From assembly GCA_041751095.1 (NCBI GenBank), contig JBGSYC010000078.1, positions 20,235-84,234 of the forward strand: 64,000 bases of DNA, read 5' to 3'. A program made the translations under genes and the position numbers. Origin of the DNA: JADCRZ01 sp041751095 (GTDB lineage Bacteria; Bacteroidota; Bacteroidia; Chitinophagales; Chitinophagaceae). Below, one piece after another: positions 53,299-62,033 of the stretch. The notes beneath the pieces are model-generated. The model did not search any database. It saw nothing but the letters and a program-made list of their open reading frames with translations, and had not been told where the DNA came from. Position 1 is the stretch's first letter. The number at the start of each line of letters is the position of its first letter.

Positions 53299-54600
53299 TC
53301 AGTGCGCAAAATCCAACTCGTAATTACCCCTGATGCGTTCAATCGGCGGATTAAAGTAGCCGAACTTCACGTCCGGGAACTCTTCCCTGATCAACTGCTG
53401 TAATTGTTTTATACCCAGGAACCCGCCCGTATCGGTCACCCCGATCTTACCCAGGTACCAGTCGGGGTCGATATTGAAATTCCGCCATTGAATCATCCGT
53501 AACCCCGTTTCATTAATAATGGCTCGCAAGGCTTCATATTCATCTATGCTATCAGTCATGCCGGGAAAAACAAAATAATTAATTGACGTCCATCCTCCAT
53601 GATCTCTGACCACCCGTAGGCTTTCTATGATATCTTCAAATACATAATTGTTGGGACGGTAGTACGATTCATAGATATGCTTACGGACAGAATTTGTGCT
53701 TACCCTGATGCTGTCAAGCCCTGCCTTGCACAATGCCTTTACCGCTTCCGGTTTAGAGCCGTTCGTATTGATGTTGATACTTCCCTTTCCGGTATGTTTC
53801 CTGATTTCCGAAATAGCATCCCTGATGGTTTCCCACATCAGCAACGGTTCTCCTTCACAACCCTGCCCGAAGCTTACGATAGGATAGGGGGCGGACTGGA
53901 GATGAGGAACCGTGTATTCGATTATCTCCTGTGCAGTTGGCTTAAACCGGAGGCGGTCCTGAGTGGAAAAGATGGTTTCGTCTTCAGGCTGGAAAGAAAT
54001 ACAGCCGATACAGTTTGCGTTACAGGCAGGCGACGTCGGGATGGGGCATTCCCATCTGCCTAAAAAATAGTTCCGGGCGGCAGGGCAATGGTATGTTAAG
54101 GCGCAATTGTTCGCCAGGTGTTGAACCAGCCGGTTGGCAGGGTAAGCGTTAAGGATCCGGCTGACTCCGGATTCCACCCTCTTCCGGTCAAAACCTGCAT
54201 TTTCCTGCCGGATGTCGTTTTCTATTCTTACGGCGGGCACATAGATTTTTTCATTAAACCATCCTGCAGCCGTATAACAGAATAAGGGAAGCGTGGGTGC
54301 GCCGGTATTTGTTTCATATGCAGCGAGGTATAACCCGGTGTGTGCGGGTGGAATAAAGGCAGCAACAGCCCAGCCCTTATCACACAGCCGCATCCGGCCG
54401 GTTTTGACATCGACACCGATACCCTTCCGGCCCGGCAATTCGTACAACTGGCCCCCATGCGGAATTTCAATCCATTCGTCCGGTGGCACAGCCAGGGCGT
54501 CCCAACCGCTGCGGCCGGCTGCATATAACCCTGTGTCTTCAAAAATATTCCCCTTCCCGTCTGAATAAAGAATAAAAGGTGAATGCTTATTTATTTGCAT
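53299..54600 (-). CDS. Radical SAM protein of unassigned function
   Basis: A 433-residue protein. The start is the ATG MQINKHSPF; the longer frame begins with a TTG that is unnecessary. Residues 1-165 form an N-terminal domain that I do not recognise. Then come Cys166, Cys172 and Cys185 (NNCALTYHCP, WECPIP), which could ligate a second cluster or zinc, and the radical SAM motif CNANCIGC (Cys193, Cys197, Cys200). The TIM-barrel follows, with GQGCEGEPLL and INTNGSKPEAV. There is no SPASM-like cysteine tail. An exact promoter element lies just upstream. Neighbours give no substrate clue. Confidence 0.85.
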   Translation of the reverse strand: MQINKHSPFILYSDGKGNIFEDTGLYAAGRSGWDALAVPPDEWIEIPHGGQLYELPGRKGIGVDVKTGRMRLCDKGWAVAAFIPPAHTGLYLAAYETNTGAPTLPLFCYTAAGWFNEKIYVPAVRIENDIRQENAGFDRKRVESGVSRILNAYPANRLVQHLANNCALTYHCPAARNYFLGRWECPIPTSPACNANCIGCISFQPEDETIFSTQDRLRFKPTAQEIIEYTVPHLQSAPYPIVSFGQGCEGEPLLMWETIRDAISEIRKHTGKGSININTNGSKPEAVKALCKAGLDSIRVSTNSVRKHIYESYYRPNNYVFEDIIESLRVVRDHGGWTSINYFVFPGMTDSIDEYEALRAIINETGLRMIQWRNFNIDPDWYLGKIGVTDTGGFLGIKQLQQLIREEFPDVKFGYFNPPIERIRGNYELDFAH

Positions 54601-54612
54601 TGTTATTAATCT

Positions 54613-54620
54613 CAAAAATA
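54613..54620 (-). promoter_or_regulatory. Promoter -7 element for the radical SAM gene
   Basis: The minus-strand TATTTTTG is an exact match to TAnnTTTG, 12 bases upstream of the ATG, giving a very short leader. Confidence 0.45.
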
Positions 54621-54755
54621 TAATGGCGTACCGGCTCCGGTGAAATGTTCAGGCGCGTTCGTTTAACGGGAGCAAAATTCGTGCATTTGCGGGAGTCTTT
54701 TTTCTTTATTTATGAAACCGGCCGGTAAGACTGCTGAACAGAAGTGTTACCACCA

Positions 54756-55322
54756 TCAGGAAGGGCTTGTTTGCCGGCTGGCAGCCAGTTGCTTCAGGCA
54801 ATATTCGTTAAATTCGTTTTCATCAGCATCGGAGTCGTCGTCAATGGTTTCTTTTTGAAAAACCTTATTGTTTTTGAAATCGAGCGTAAGCAGATTATCT
54901 TTTAAGATGACGTTGTTAAACTGACCCCAGGTGAATCTGCGCTTAAAAAGAGTATTGAAGACAATACGTTCGTCTGTAAAGCCTATTTCGAGAGGAAATT
55001 TGGCCTGCTTTTCCAGCAGCGAAAGTACCAGGAGGGGAAATCCGATCCAGGGCATGAAAGGCATGGCAAACCAGGTAATGCCGGCAACAAGGATTATCCT
55101 GCTATAATAAACCGGCTGTTTCTTTTTTACCGATGCATGCCAGTTCCAGATCAGGCCGCCGGCAATTAACAGTATTGACACCAATAGTATGTAATGCTGA
55201 AAACCGGATCTTACCAGTTGAATCAGAAAAAGCAGGGCTGAAATAATAGCAAGAAAGCGGCTGATGGCGTCAAGGGCTTTTCCTCGGTCATTTTTCAGGG
55301 TAACTACATAGTTGTAGACCAT
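54756..55322 (-). CDS. Small membrane protein with C-terminal PH-like domain
   Basis: A 188-residue protein from the ATG MVYNYVVTLKN. The longer frame upstream is read from a GGGGTAT repeat and the end of the ureohydrolase gene and is not used. There are about four hydrophobic segments between residues 20 and 105 (AISRFLAIISALLFLIQLV, YILLVSILLIAGGLI, and others). A soluble C-terminal part (IGFTDERIVFNTLFKRRFTW) looks like a YcxB or PH-like strand pair, and a strongly acidic patch (DDDSDADENE) lies near the end. No family name can be given. It is 50 bases downstream of the ureohydrolase, same strand. Confidence 0.7.
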   Translation of the reverse strand: MVYNYVVTLKNDRGKALDAISRFLAIISALLFLIQLVRSGFQHYILLVSILLIAGGLIWNWHASVKKKQPVYYSRIILVAGITWFAMPFMPWIGFPLLVLSLLEKQAKFPLEIGFTDERIVFNTLFKRRFTWGQFNNVILKDNLLTLDFKNNKVFQKETIDDDSDADENEFNEYCLKQLAASRQTSPS

Positions 55323-55323
55323 G

Positions 55324-55371
55324 GTGGGGTATGGGGTATGGGGTACGGGGTATGAGGTATGGGGTATGAGA
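55324..55371 (-). repeat. Heptanucleotide array ATGGGGT, about seven units
   Basis: About seven 7-base units (ATGGGGT with variants ACGGGGT, ATGAGGT, and GTGGGGT at the edge) lie exactly between the ureohydrolase stop and the start of the next gene. The unit differs from the GCTGATA arrays but the 7-base period is the same. Confidence 0.75.
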
Positions 55372-56430
55372 CTAAGGGTTCGTTTTAGCTTCATTGCTTT
55401 CGACGAGTAGATTGCAAAGTTTCCATAATACCCGTGCCCCGACATTTGCGTCCCAGTCATTTTCTCCCACACCCACTTCACAAAGGTCGAAACCGATAAG
55501 CTTACGGCCGCTTTTAATTACCGACTTGACAAGATACAATACCTGCTCAGCCTCCATCCCGCCCTGCACGGGGGTACCTGTGTTTGGGCACAATTTCGGA
55601 TCAAGCCCGTCAATATCAACCGAAATGTGAACTTTATCCGGTAATTGGTCTATGATCTCATCCGTTATCTGCTTCCATGTATCTCCTGAATACTGGCGCT
55701 CCTTCAGGTCACCATCAAAATAAGTGATCACCCTTTTGTTGCTTTCCTGAATATAGTTCCATTCATCCTCGCCAAGGTCACGTACCCCCACCTGTACCAG
55801 ACGCGAAATTCCCGGTATCTCATGCAACGCATTATACATCACGCTCGCATGTGAATACGTGAAGTCTTCATACGATTTACGAAGATCACAATGGGCGTCG
55901 ATCTGCAAAATGCCAAAATCGCCATGTTTCTCAGAGAGCGCTTTATAAAACCCCAATGGCGTGCTATGATCACCTCCCAGCAATCCCACAAGCTTGCCAC
56001 TTTCAAGCAGCATTCTCGTCTGGTCATATACCCATGCATTCATGACAATGCTTCCTTCGTTAATTTCCTTAAGCGACCTGGACATGAAAGTGTTTTTCAT
56101 CACCTTTTCGCCCTTCGAAATGAAGTCGATATACAGTTCGGCTTCCTTACGGAGGTAATCGCTTTTAAGAAGAACTTTTTTGTCGGTAGCCCTCATAAAA
56201 AAACCCTGCCTCCAGCCATTGCTGTAATTTTTCTCAAACAGGTCTACCTGGCGGGAGGCTTTGAATATATGCTCCGGCGCCCTCGAGGTACCGGCAGTAA
56301 AACTGACGGTAACTTCCCAGGGCACAGGGAGGATGATAAGAAGGGCATCTTCTTCCTTGAATGGAAGCCCGAAAATATTATTATTTGGGTTGCTGGCCGC
56401 ATTACAGTCGAAAAGAGAGAGGTCTGTCAT
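55372..56430 (-). CDS. Ureohydrolase (arginase/agmatinase/formiminoglutamase)
   Basis: A 352-residue manganese enzyme of the ureohydrolase superfamily. The metal ligands are all present: His155 in LGGDHSTPLG, Asp178, His180 and Asp182 in IDAHCDLR, and Asp272 and Asp274 in SVDIDGLDP. An N-terminal extension of about 110 residues precedes the core. The substrate cannot be decided by eye: agmatinase and formiminoglutamase are the two likely options, and neither spe nor hut genes are nearby. It starts the minus-strand run that includes the small membrane protein. Confidence 0.88.
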   Translation of the reverse strand: MTDLSLFDCNAASNPNNNIFGLPFKEEDALLIILPVPWEVTVSFTAGTSRAPEHIFKASRQVDLFEKNYSNGWRQGFFMRATDKKVLLKSDYLRKEAELYIDFISKGEKVMKNTFMSRSLKEINEGSIVMNAWVYDQTRMLLESGKLVGLLGGDHSTPLGFYKALSEKHGDFGILQIDAHCDLRKSYEDFTYSHASVMYNALHEIPGISRLVQVGVRDLGEDEWNYIQESNKRVITYFDGDLKERQYSGDTWKQITDEIIDQLPDKVHISVDIDGLDPKLCPNTGTPVQGGMEAEQVLYLVKSVIKSGRKLIGFDLCEVGVGENDWDANVGARVLWKLCNLLVESNEAKTNP

Positions 56431-56664
56431 TACAGTGGTCTTTTAACCTGCAGGTATGCACTTGTTATCAGATACATCCGCTCCATCGTTCAATCGCAGG
56501 TTACTTTAAAACGGTTTGCAAGTTAGCGCAGTATATCAAAGCGGCAAAATTGTTTTGAATGTTAACGGTTAATTAGGATATCACAAAGCCGGCGGTAACA
56601 AGACAGCCTTAATTTCAATATTTCGATATTTCGGTATGAAGTTCTAATGCTGGTTGTTTTGAAT

Positions 56665-56672
56665 TAACTTTG
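56665..56672 (+). promoter_or_regulatory. Promoter -7 element for ccmE-ccmF
   Basis: TAACTTTG is an exact match to TAnnTTTG, 15 bases before the ccmE start. It excludes the upstream TTG at 56670 as a start. Confidence 0.5.
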
Positions 56673-56687
56673 CAGGAATATAAATTT

Positions 56688-57104
56688 ATGAAACGAAGCC
56701 ATATCGTGATCCTTGTTTTTATCGCTGTCGCCATAGCAGTATTGATCAGTTTCATGGGTGATCTGTCAACGTATGAAACGATAGCTTCCGCCAAACAAAA
56801 AGAAGGAAAGAATGTTACTATCATTGCAAAGCTTGATAATTCCTTACCTGTTGAATACGATCCCCGCCTTAATCCGAATTATGTAAGTTTTCATGTGATC
56901 GATACTCTTGGAAACCGTGCAAAAGTGGTGTATCACTATGAAAAACCTTACGACATGGAGAAGGCAGAAAGGATAGTGCTAAAAGGAAAGATGAAAGGTG
57001 AAATTTTTGAGATTACCAGTAAGGACGGAATACTGATCAAATGCCCTTCCAAATATAAAGACGACCCCAAAGCAGCCCAAAACAATCTCAGTCAAAATAA
57101 TTAG
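56688..57104 (+). CDS. ccmE: Heme chaperone CcmE, cysteine type
   Basis: A 138-residue periplasmic heme chaperone of cytochrome c maturation system I. A single N-terminal anchor (HIVILVFIAVAIAVLISF) is followed by the OB-fold domain, with the YETIASAKQKEGKNV and VYHYEKP strands. The C-terminal heme-binding motif is Cys119-Pro-Ser-Lys-Tyr123, that is CxxxY instead of the HxxxY of E. coli. CxxxY variants are known in some anaerobes, archaea and, as I recall, other Bacteroidota. It is followed by ccmF after only three bases, so the two form an operon. Confidence 0.9.
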   Translation: MKRSHIVILVFIAVAIAVLISFMGDLSTYETIASAKQKEGKNVTIIAKLDNSLPVEYDPRLNPNYVSFHVIDTLGNRAKVVYHYEKPYDMEKAERIVLKGKMKGEIFEITSKDGILIKCPSKYKDDPKAAQNNLSQNN

Positions 57105-57107
57105 CAG

Positions 57108-59555
57108 ATGGATTATACAGGCGAACACTTACTTCCCGGGAGACTGGGGCATTTCTTTATTGTACTCTCCTTTGTCGCTTCACTGATTGCCACGATATCT
57201 TACTTTAAATCGGCCCGGGCAAAAACACCTGACGAAGCCAATAGCTGGAAGCGCATGGCAAGGATCGCTTTCTTCATCGACGGGATAGCGGTGCTAAGTG
57301 TGTTTGCGGCTCTTCTCTACATTGTTTCTACCCATAAGTTTGAGTACTTCTATGCGTGGAATCACTCCAGCAGGTCGTTGAACATGAAGTACCTGCTAAG
57401 TTGCATATGGGAGGGGCAGGAAGGCAGCTTCCTTTTATGGACTATTTGGCATGTTGTATTGGGGGGGATATTAATCAAAACAAGCAGGCAATGGGAAGCT
57501 CCGGTAATGAGTGTCGTCAGCTTTATGCAGTTGTGCCTGTCTACAATGATACTGGGTTTTTATTTTTTCGGGATCAAAGTCGGAAGCAATCCTTTCTTAC
57601 TGGTCAGGGAGAGCTTTCAGGACGCACCCATTTTTAACCGGGCGGATTATATGAGCCTTCCTCAAATGCAGGACGGCCAGGGGCTCAACCAGCTGTTGCA
57701 GAATTACTGGATGGTTATCCATCCTCCCGTTTTGTTTCTCGGCTTTGCATCCACAATCGTCCCGTTTGCGTTCGCTATAGCGGGGTTATGGATGAAAAAT
57801 TATTCCGGCTGGACGAAAGCCGCCTTGCCGTGGACGCTTTTTTCAACCTGTATCCTGGGTACGGGGATCATGATGGGGGCTGCCTGGGCTTACGAATCCC
57901 TGACATTTGGCGGGTACTGGGCCTGGGATCCTGTTGAGAACGCTTCACTGGTGCCCTGGCTGGTGATGGTAGCCGGATTGCATACCCTCGTTGTATACAA
58001 TTCAACGGGTCACTCCTTAAGGGCAACCTATTTCTTCTTTATCATATCGTTTGTGCTGATCCTTTATTCCTCATACCTTACCAGAAGCGGAGACCTGCAG
58101 GATACCTCTATCCACGCGTTTACCAGTGCCGGCATGAACTGGCAGCTTAGGATCTTTGTCCTGGCCTTCCTGATCCCTTCTTTGATACTCCTGGTGACAC
58201 GATATAAAAATATCCCCTTTATCGCCAAAGAGGAAAGTTCTTACTCCCGGGAATTCTGGATGTTTATTGGCTCTCTTGTGTTCTTTCTTTCCGCCGTTTT
58301 CATCATTTCCGCCACGTCGCTTCCGGTAATCAATAAGATTTTAGGAACCAGCTTTGCCATTGGCAATGACGCCGAATTTACTTACAACAGGATCGAAATA
58401 TTTGTAGCGATCGTTATTGGAATCCTGACGGCCACAACGCAGTATTTAAGGTACCGCGATACACCAAAAAATGTTTTTCTGAGGAAGATTGCCGTGCCCA
58501 CGATTGTAGCCGTAGTCCTGTCTTTACTGATCAGTTTCTTTGGGGAGATAAACTACGATAAATACGGCCCGGGGTATCTTGCTGCCATCCATCTTGCCCT
58601 GTTTGCGGCGTTATATTCGATCACATCTAATGCGGCTTATATCTGGCTGGGCCTGAAAGGTAAGTTAAAAGCTGCCGGAGGCTCCGTGGCACACATGGGT
58701 TTTGGATTAATGCTGGTAGGGGTGCTGATCTCGTCTTCCAAGAAAGAAGTGCTTTCTTACAACACAACAGGTATTAATCTCCGGTTTGATCCGCAGTCTA
58801 AAGAAAAATCGCTGGAAAATATTACGCTCATCAGGAGCATTGAGACAGACATGGGTAAATACCATGCTACGTTTGTCGACAGTGATTCTACCAGCCCTGC
58901 AGGAAACATCCTGTATTTTAAGATCAATTTGAAGAAAAAAGACAGTACCGATGAATTCAATCTTTATCCTAACCTGATCAGGAATACAAAGGGACAGGAA
59001 AATTTTTCCAATAACCCGGATAGCAAACATTACTGGAACAAGGATATCTTTTCATATATCAGTTACGCCGATAACATGGATAAAGAAGCAGACACGGTAC
59101 AGTTTAAAAGTTACCCGGTTAACATTAACGACACTATATTCTATTCGAACGGGTATATTCTGCTGAATAGGGTTGTCCCCAATCCCTCTAACGACAAGTA
59201 TCAATTTACACCCTCAGATACTGCGCTTATGGCCGATATCACTGTTGTTTCCAGGGAAGGGCAGGAGTACCCGGCCCGTCCTGTTTTTTATGTGCAAAGC
59301 AACCAGGCCAGGTATATTGTCGATACTGTATTTGCACAAAATCTCGCGATTGGCTTCAGCAGGGTTTTAGCCGATAAAAGGATAGAGTTGCAGGTGAAGG
59401 AATCGAGGAAGCTTGTTCCATTTGTTGCGTTGAAAGTATACGAATTTCCCTTTATTAACGTTTTATGGCTGGGGACCCTGGTGATGATCACCGGCTTTAT
59501 CATGAGTATTTCCCGGCGGGTACGGCTAAACACCGCCTTGAATAAGGCGGTTTAG
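57108..59555 (+). CDS. ccmF: Cytochrome c heme lyase CcmF
   Basis: An 815-residue polytopic protein of the heme-handling family that transfers heme from CcmE to apocytochrome c. The signature WWD domain lies at 268-285 (GGYWAWDPVENASLVPW). Upstream is WEGQEGSFLLW (101-111), and His205 in VIHPPVLF is one of the conserved heme-ligating histidines. The C-terminal 250 residues form a periplasmic domain before the last helix. It is longer than E. coli CcmF (about 650). The other ccm genes (ccmA-D, ccmG, ccmH) are not in this window. Confidence 0.95.
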   Translation: MDYTGEHLLPGRLGHFFIVLSFVASLIATISYFKSARAKTPDEANSWKRMARIAFFIDGIAVLSVFAALLYIVSTHKFEYFYAWNHSSRSLNMKYLLSCIWEGQEGSFLLWTIWHVVLGGILIKTSRQWEAPVMSVVSFMQLCLSTMILGFYFFGIKVGSNPFLLVRESFQDAPIFNRADYMSLPQMQDGQGLNQLLQNYWMVIHPPVLFLGFASTIVPFAFAIAGLWMKNYSGWTKAALPWTLFSTCILGTGIMMGAAWAYESLTFGGYWAWDPVENASLVPWLVMVAGLHTLVVYNSTGHSLRATYFFFIISFVLILYSSYLTRSGDLQDTSIHAFTSAGMNWQLRIFVLAFLIPSLILLVTRYKNIPFIAKEESSYSREFWMFIGSLVFFLSAVFIISATSLPVINKILGTSFAIGNDAEFTYNRIEIFVAIVIGILTATTQYLRYRDTPKNVFLRKIAVPTIVAVVLSLLISFFGEINYDKYGPGYLAAIHLALFAALYSITSNAAYIWLGLKGKLKAAGGSVAHMGFGLMLVGVLISSSKKEVLSYNTTGINLRFDPQSKEKSLENITLIRSIETDMGKYHATFVDSDSTSPAGNILYFKINLKKKDSTDEFNLYPNLIRNTKGQENFSNNPDSKHYWNKDIFSYISYADNMDKEADTVQFKSYPVNINDTIFYSNGYILLNRVVPNPSNDKYQFTPSDTALMADITVVSREGQEYPARPVFYVQSNQARYIVDTVFAQNLAIGFSRVLADKRIELQVKESRKLVPFVALKVYEFPFINVLWLGTLVMITGFIMSISRRVRLNTALNKAV

Positions 59556-59623
59556 GGGAAAATATTCCTAAGGTTACCCCCTGACTTTTGAAGTATTAAT
59601 GAATAATTCTATTTTTATAACCA

Positions 59624-60268
59624 ATGATGTTAACACGCAAAAAACTTTCGGGGGTTATCCTTCACGCCGTACTTTCATGCGTCCTAATGTTAATGGTATC
59701 TGCTTCATTCAGCCAACAAAACCAAACTTCCCGTTACGGTAAAAACGATACGTTAACTGTTCCGTTCATCATTTACGAAGGGGATACCATCCCTTTCAGG
59801 GAGCTGGAAGTTTGCCACGTAAATGCTCCCATGTCACCTGCCATGCTGAAGAGGTATAAAGAATGGACCCGCCTGCGAAATGCCGTATATGTAACATACC
59901 CTTACGCACGCAGGGCGGGAGCCATTATGAATGATATTAACGCTCATATGGCCCACATGAGAATGAAAGAGCAACGTAAAGCGTATATCCAAACCAGGGA
60001 AAAAGAATTAAAGAAGGAGTTTGCCGACCCGCTCTCAAATTTATCTGTATACCAGGGAAAAGTGCTGATGAAGCTTATCAACAGGCAAACCGGAAATAAC
60101 TGCTATAATATCATCAGGGAATACAAAGGCAGCTTTACTGCCCGGTTTTATCAAACGGTTGCTTTCTTTTTCAGCAGCAATCTTAAACAACAGTATAACC
60201 CTACGGGTGAGGACATACAAATTGAGCAGATCGTTCAGGAAGTCGAAAGAATGTACGGAAGCAGGTGA
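59624..60268 (+). CDS. DUF4294 family exported protein
   Basis: A 214-residue Bacteroidota-specific protein. A hydrophobic signal segment (GVILHAVLSCVLMLMVSASF) precedes the family core: GDTIPFRELEVCHVNAPMSP, RNAVYVTYPYARRAGAI and the Lys/Arg-rich helix around residue 115-130. The function is unknown. Two ATGs in tandem make the exact start ambiguous by one codon. It lies 68 bases after ccmF and is convergent with rfaE2. Confidence 0.85.
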   Translation: MMLTRKKLSGVILHAVLSCVLMLMVSASFSQQNQTSRYGKNDTLTVPFIIYEGDTIPFRELEVCHVNAPMSPAMLKRYKEWTRLRNAVYVTYPYARRAGAIMNDINAHMAHMRMKEQRKAYIQTREKELKKEFADPLSNLSVYQGKVLMKLINRQTGNNCYNIIREYKGSFTARFYQTVAFFFSSNLKQQYNPTGEDIQIEQIVQEVERMYGSR

Positions 60269-60343
60269 TTGGTCTCCGACGTGGCTCAAAAGTGTTTAAA
60301 CAATTCTTGTTAACCGTGTTTAGATATGGGCTGCGGGCGTAGT

Positions 60344-60835
60344 TTATAGCCGGTGTATCTTTTCGATTATGGCTGTACTTGAAAATCCGGGAAGGATTGG
60401 ATTGATAACGACCCTTCCGCCATTAGCCTTTACTTCTCCTGCCCCGGCGATCTGTTCAGGCCTATAATCTCCACCCTTTACCAGAACATCGGGAAGTAAG
60501 TTAGATATCAGTTGTCGGGGCGTATCTTCTTCAAAGATAGTCACTGCATCTACCATTAACAGCGAAGCAATAAGTAGTGAGCGGGAAGTTTGAGAAGCGA
60601 CCGGACGCTGTGCTCCCTTCAGTTTTCTGACCGATTCATCGGAATTGACGCCAACGACCAGGATGTCACCTTCCTTTGCAGCCTGCGATAGCGAAAAAAT
60701 ATGCCCTTCGTGTAAGATATCAAAGCATCCATTGGTAAACACAATTGTTTTCCCTGCAAATTTCCACCGGAATACCTGTTTGATCAATTCAGGCGCACTA
60801 TATAACTTGCTTTGTATAAAATCAGGATTTTTCAT
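60344..60835 (-). CDS. rfaE2: D-glycero-beta-D-manno-heptose 1-phosphate adenylyltransferase
   Basis: A 163-residue cytidylyltransferase-fold enzyme that makes ADP-heptose for lipopolysaccharide core synthesis. It corresponds to the C-terminal half of E. coli HldE. The nucleotide motif is FTNGCFDILHEGHIFSL, with GVNSDESVRKLKG and the end VVINPILPGFSSTAIIEKI. Its start overlaps the stop of the flippase-like gene as ATGA, so translation is coupled. The kinase half (rfaE1) is not in the window. Confidence 0.92.
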   Translation of the reverse strand: MKNPDFIQSKLYSAPELIKQVFRWKFAGKTIVFTNGCFDILHEGHIFSLSQAAKEGDILVVGVNSDESVRKLKGAQRPVASQTSRSLLIASLLMVDAVTIFEEDTPRQLISNLLPDVLVKGGDYRPEQIAGAGEVKANGGRVVINPILPGFSSTAIIEKIHRL

Positions 60836-61827
60836 TTGTTTTTTCTATTGATAACGGGCAATAATATAAAACTCAGGGTGCCGAAAATGATCAGGATACC
60901 CGTTTGCGCAAACCAGATCAACATACCGAGCGAAAGGCCTTTCTCTTCTGAGATGCCATACAACATCAAAACCTGCTGAACTGCATACTGGTACGATCCT
61001 ATTCCGCCGGGAGAGGGGACGATCATGCCAATGCTGCCAAATGCCAAAGCGGAGAATGCTGCCTTAATTCCATATTGCCTCATATCCTGCATGGCAAAGA
61101 ATCCCATATAGGTACTAAACAGGTATAAGGCCCAGATCAAAACTGTATGAAAGAAAAACCACCCCTTATTTTTTATGAAGCGAACGCTTGTTAATCCAAG
61201 CATGATACCCTTCAAAAACTCCCTTGTTTTTTTTATAAAAGAAATGTGTGCCAACCTTTTCAATAAATACCCGATCACAGCAAACACGATAAATATGATG
61301 GCAATTGTTGTAAGTATTTTTATAAAAGAGACATTACCGGCGTTGTTTTTAAAAAGATTGGAAAGCTTGTCGCCGGCATAATTTCCGATCAGATCATATT
61401 GAATGGCAACAGTGATCAGAATTACCGCAACAAGGCTAACGACATCAAAAGCCCGTTCAGCAACAATGGTTCCAACAAGCTTATCGGCGGGAACTTTTTC
61501 GTAGCGGGCAAGGATGGTACACTTCAGAACTTCTCCTAATCTCGGAACCGCAAGGTTAGCCCAGTAACCAATCATTACTGCTAAAAAAGTATTGATGATT
61601 GTTGGTTTATACCCTAAAGGCTCCATTAGAATTCTCCACCTGACCGCCCTGCTGAAATGACTTAACAGTAGCATTAAAGTGGCCGGGAGAAGATAAATAA
61701 AATTAGCGGTTGCTATGTCATTTTTTATTTCTTCCCAGTTGGATTTTCTTAAAGTTAACCACAGTAAAAAAATTCCCAATCCAAGAAACAGTAAGTATTT
61801 CAACAGACTAAAAACTTTTTTCTGCAT
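60832..61827 (-). CDS. Lysylphosphatidylglycerol synthase TM-region (UPF0104) protein
   Basis: A 331-residue polytopic protein with about eight helices of the flippase-like LPG_synthase_TM family. The start at MQKKVFSLLKYLLFLGL is used; the longer frame adds an unrelated N-terminus. Family patterns include LLSHFSRAVRWRILMEPLG, GYWANLAVPRLGEVLKC and, near the C-terminus, IVPSPGGIGSYQYAVQQVL. It lacks the soluble MprF synthase domain, so lipid or lipid-linked intermediate translocation is the inferred role. It forms an operon with rfaE2, suggesting envelope glycolipid work. Confidence 0.87.
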   Translation of the reverse strand: MQKKVFSLLKYLLFLGLGIFLLWLTLRKSNWEEIKNDIATANFIYLLPATLMLLLSHFSRAVRWRILMEPLGYKPTIINTFLAVMIGYWANLAVPRLGEVLKCTILARYEKVPADKLVGTIVAERAFDVVSLVAVILITVAIQYDLIGNYAGDKLSNLFKNNAGNVSFIKILTTIAIIFIVFAVIGYLLKRLAHISFIKKTREFLKGIMLGLTSVRFIKNKGWFFFHTVLIWALYLFSTYMGFFAMQDMRQYGIKAAFSALAFGSIGMIVPSPGGIGSYQYAVQQVLMLYGISEEKGLSLGMLIWFAQTGILIIFGTLSFILLPVINRKNK

Positions 61828-62033
61828 ACTAAAATAAATTTGAATGCCGTTAGCTGCCAGCCACCCTGCCGATGTAATGTCCAATGCCGTTTGGAATCAT
61901 CAACACGTCCCATGCGCGATTATATGGGTTAACTAAATTGCATAGCCTGAATTTCTTAACGCCTTATAAATGTAAAAGATGGCAATTTACGATCATTACG
62001 ATTACCGTACGTGCGTGTATGATGTTATAATTT

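Noticed and set aside
53130..53342. N-terminal extension of the EamA transporter with LSAISYQ repeats
   Set aside because: It is the translation of the GCTGATA array and overlaps the radical SAM gene; the transporter fold starts at MHPSAKRN.
55323..55481. N-terminal extension of the small membrane protein
   Set aside because: It reads through the ATGGGGT repeat and into the ureohydrolase gene; a good ATG lies at 55322.
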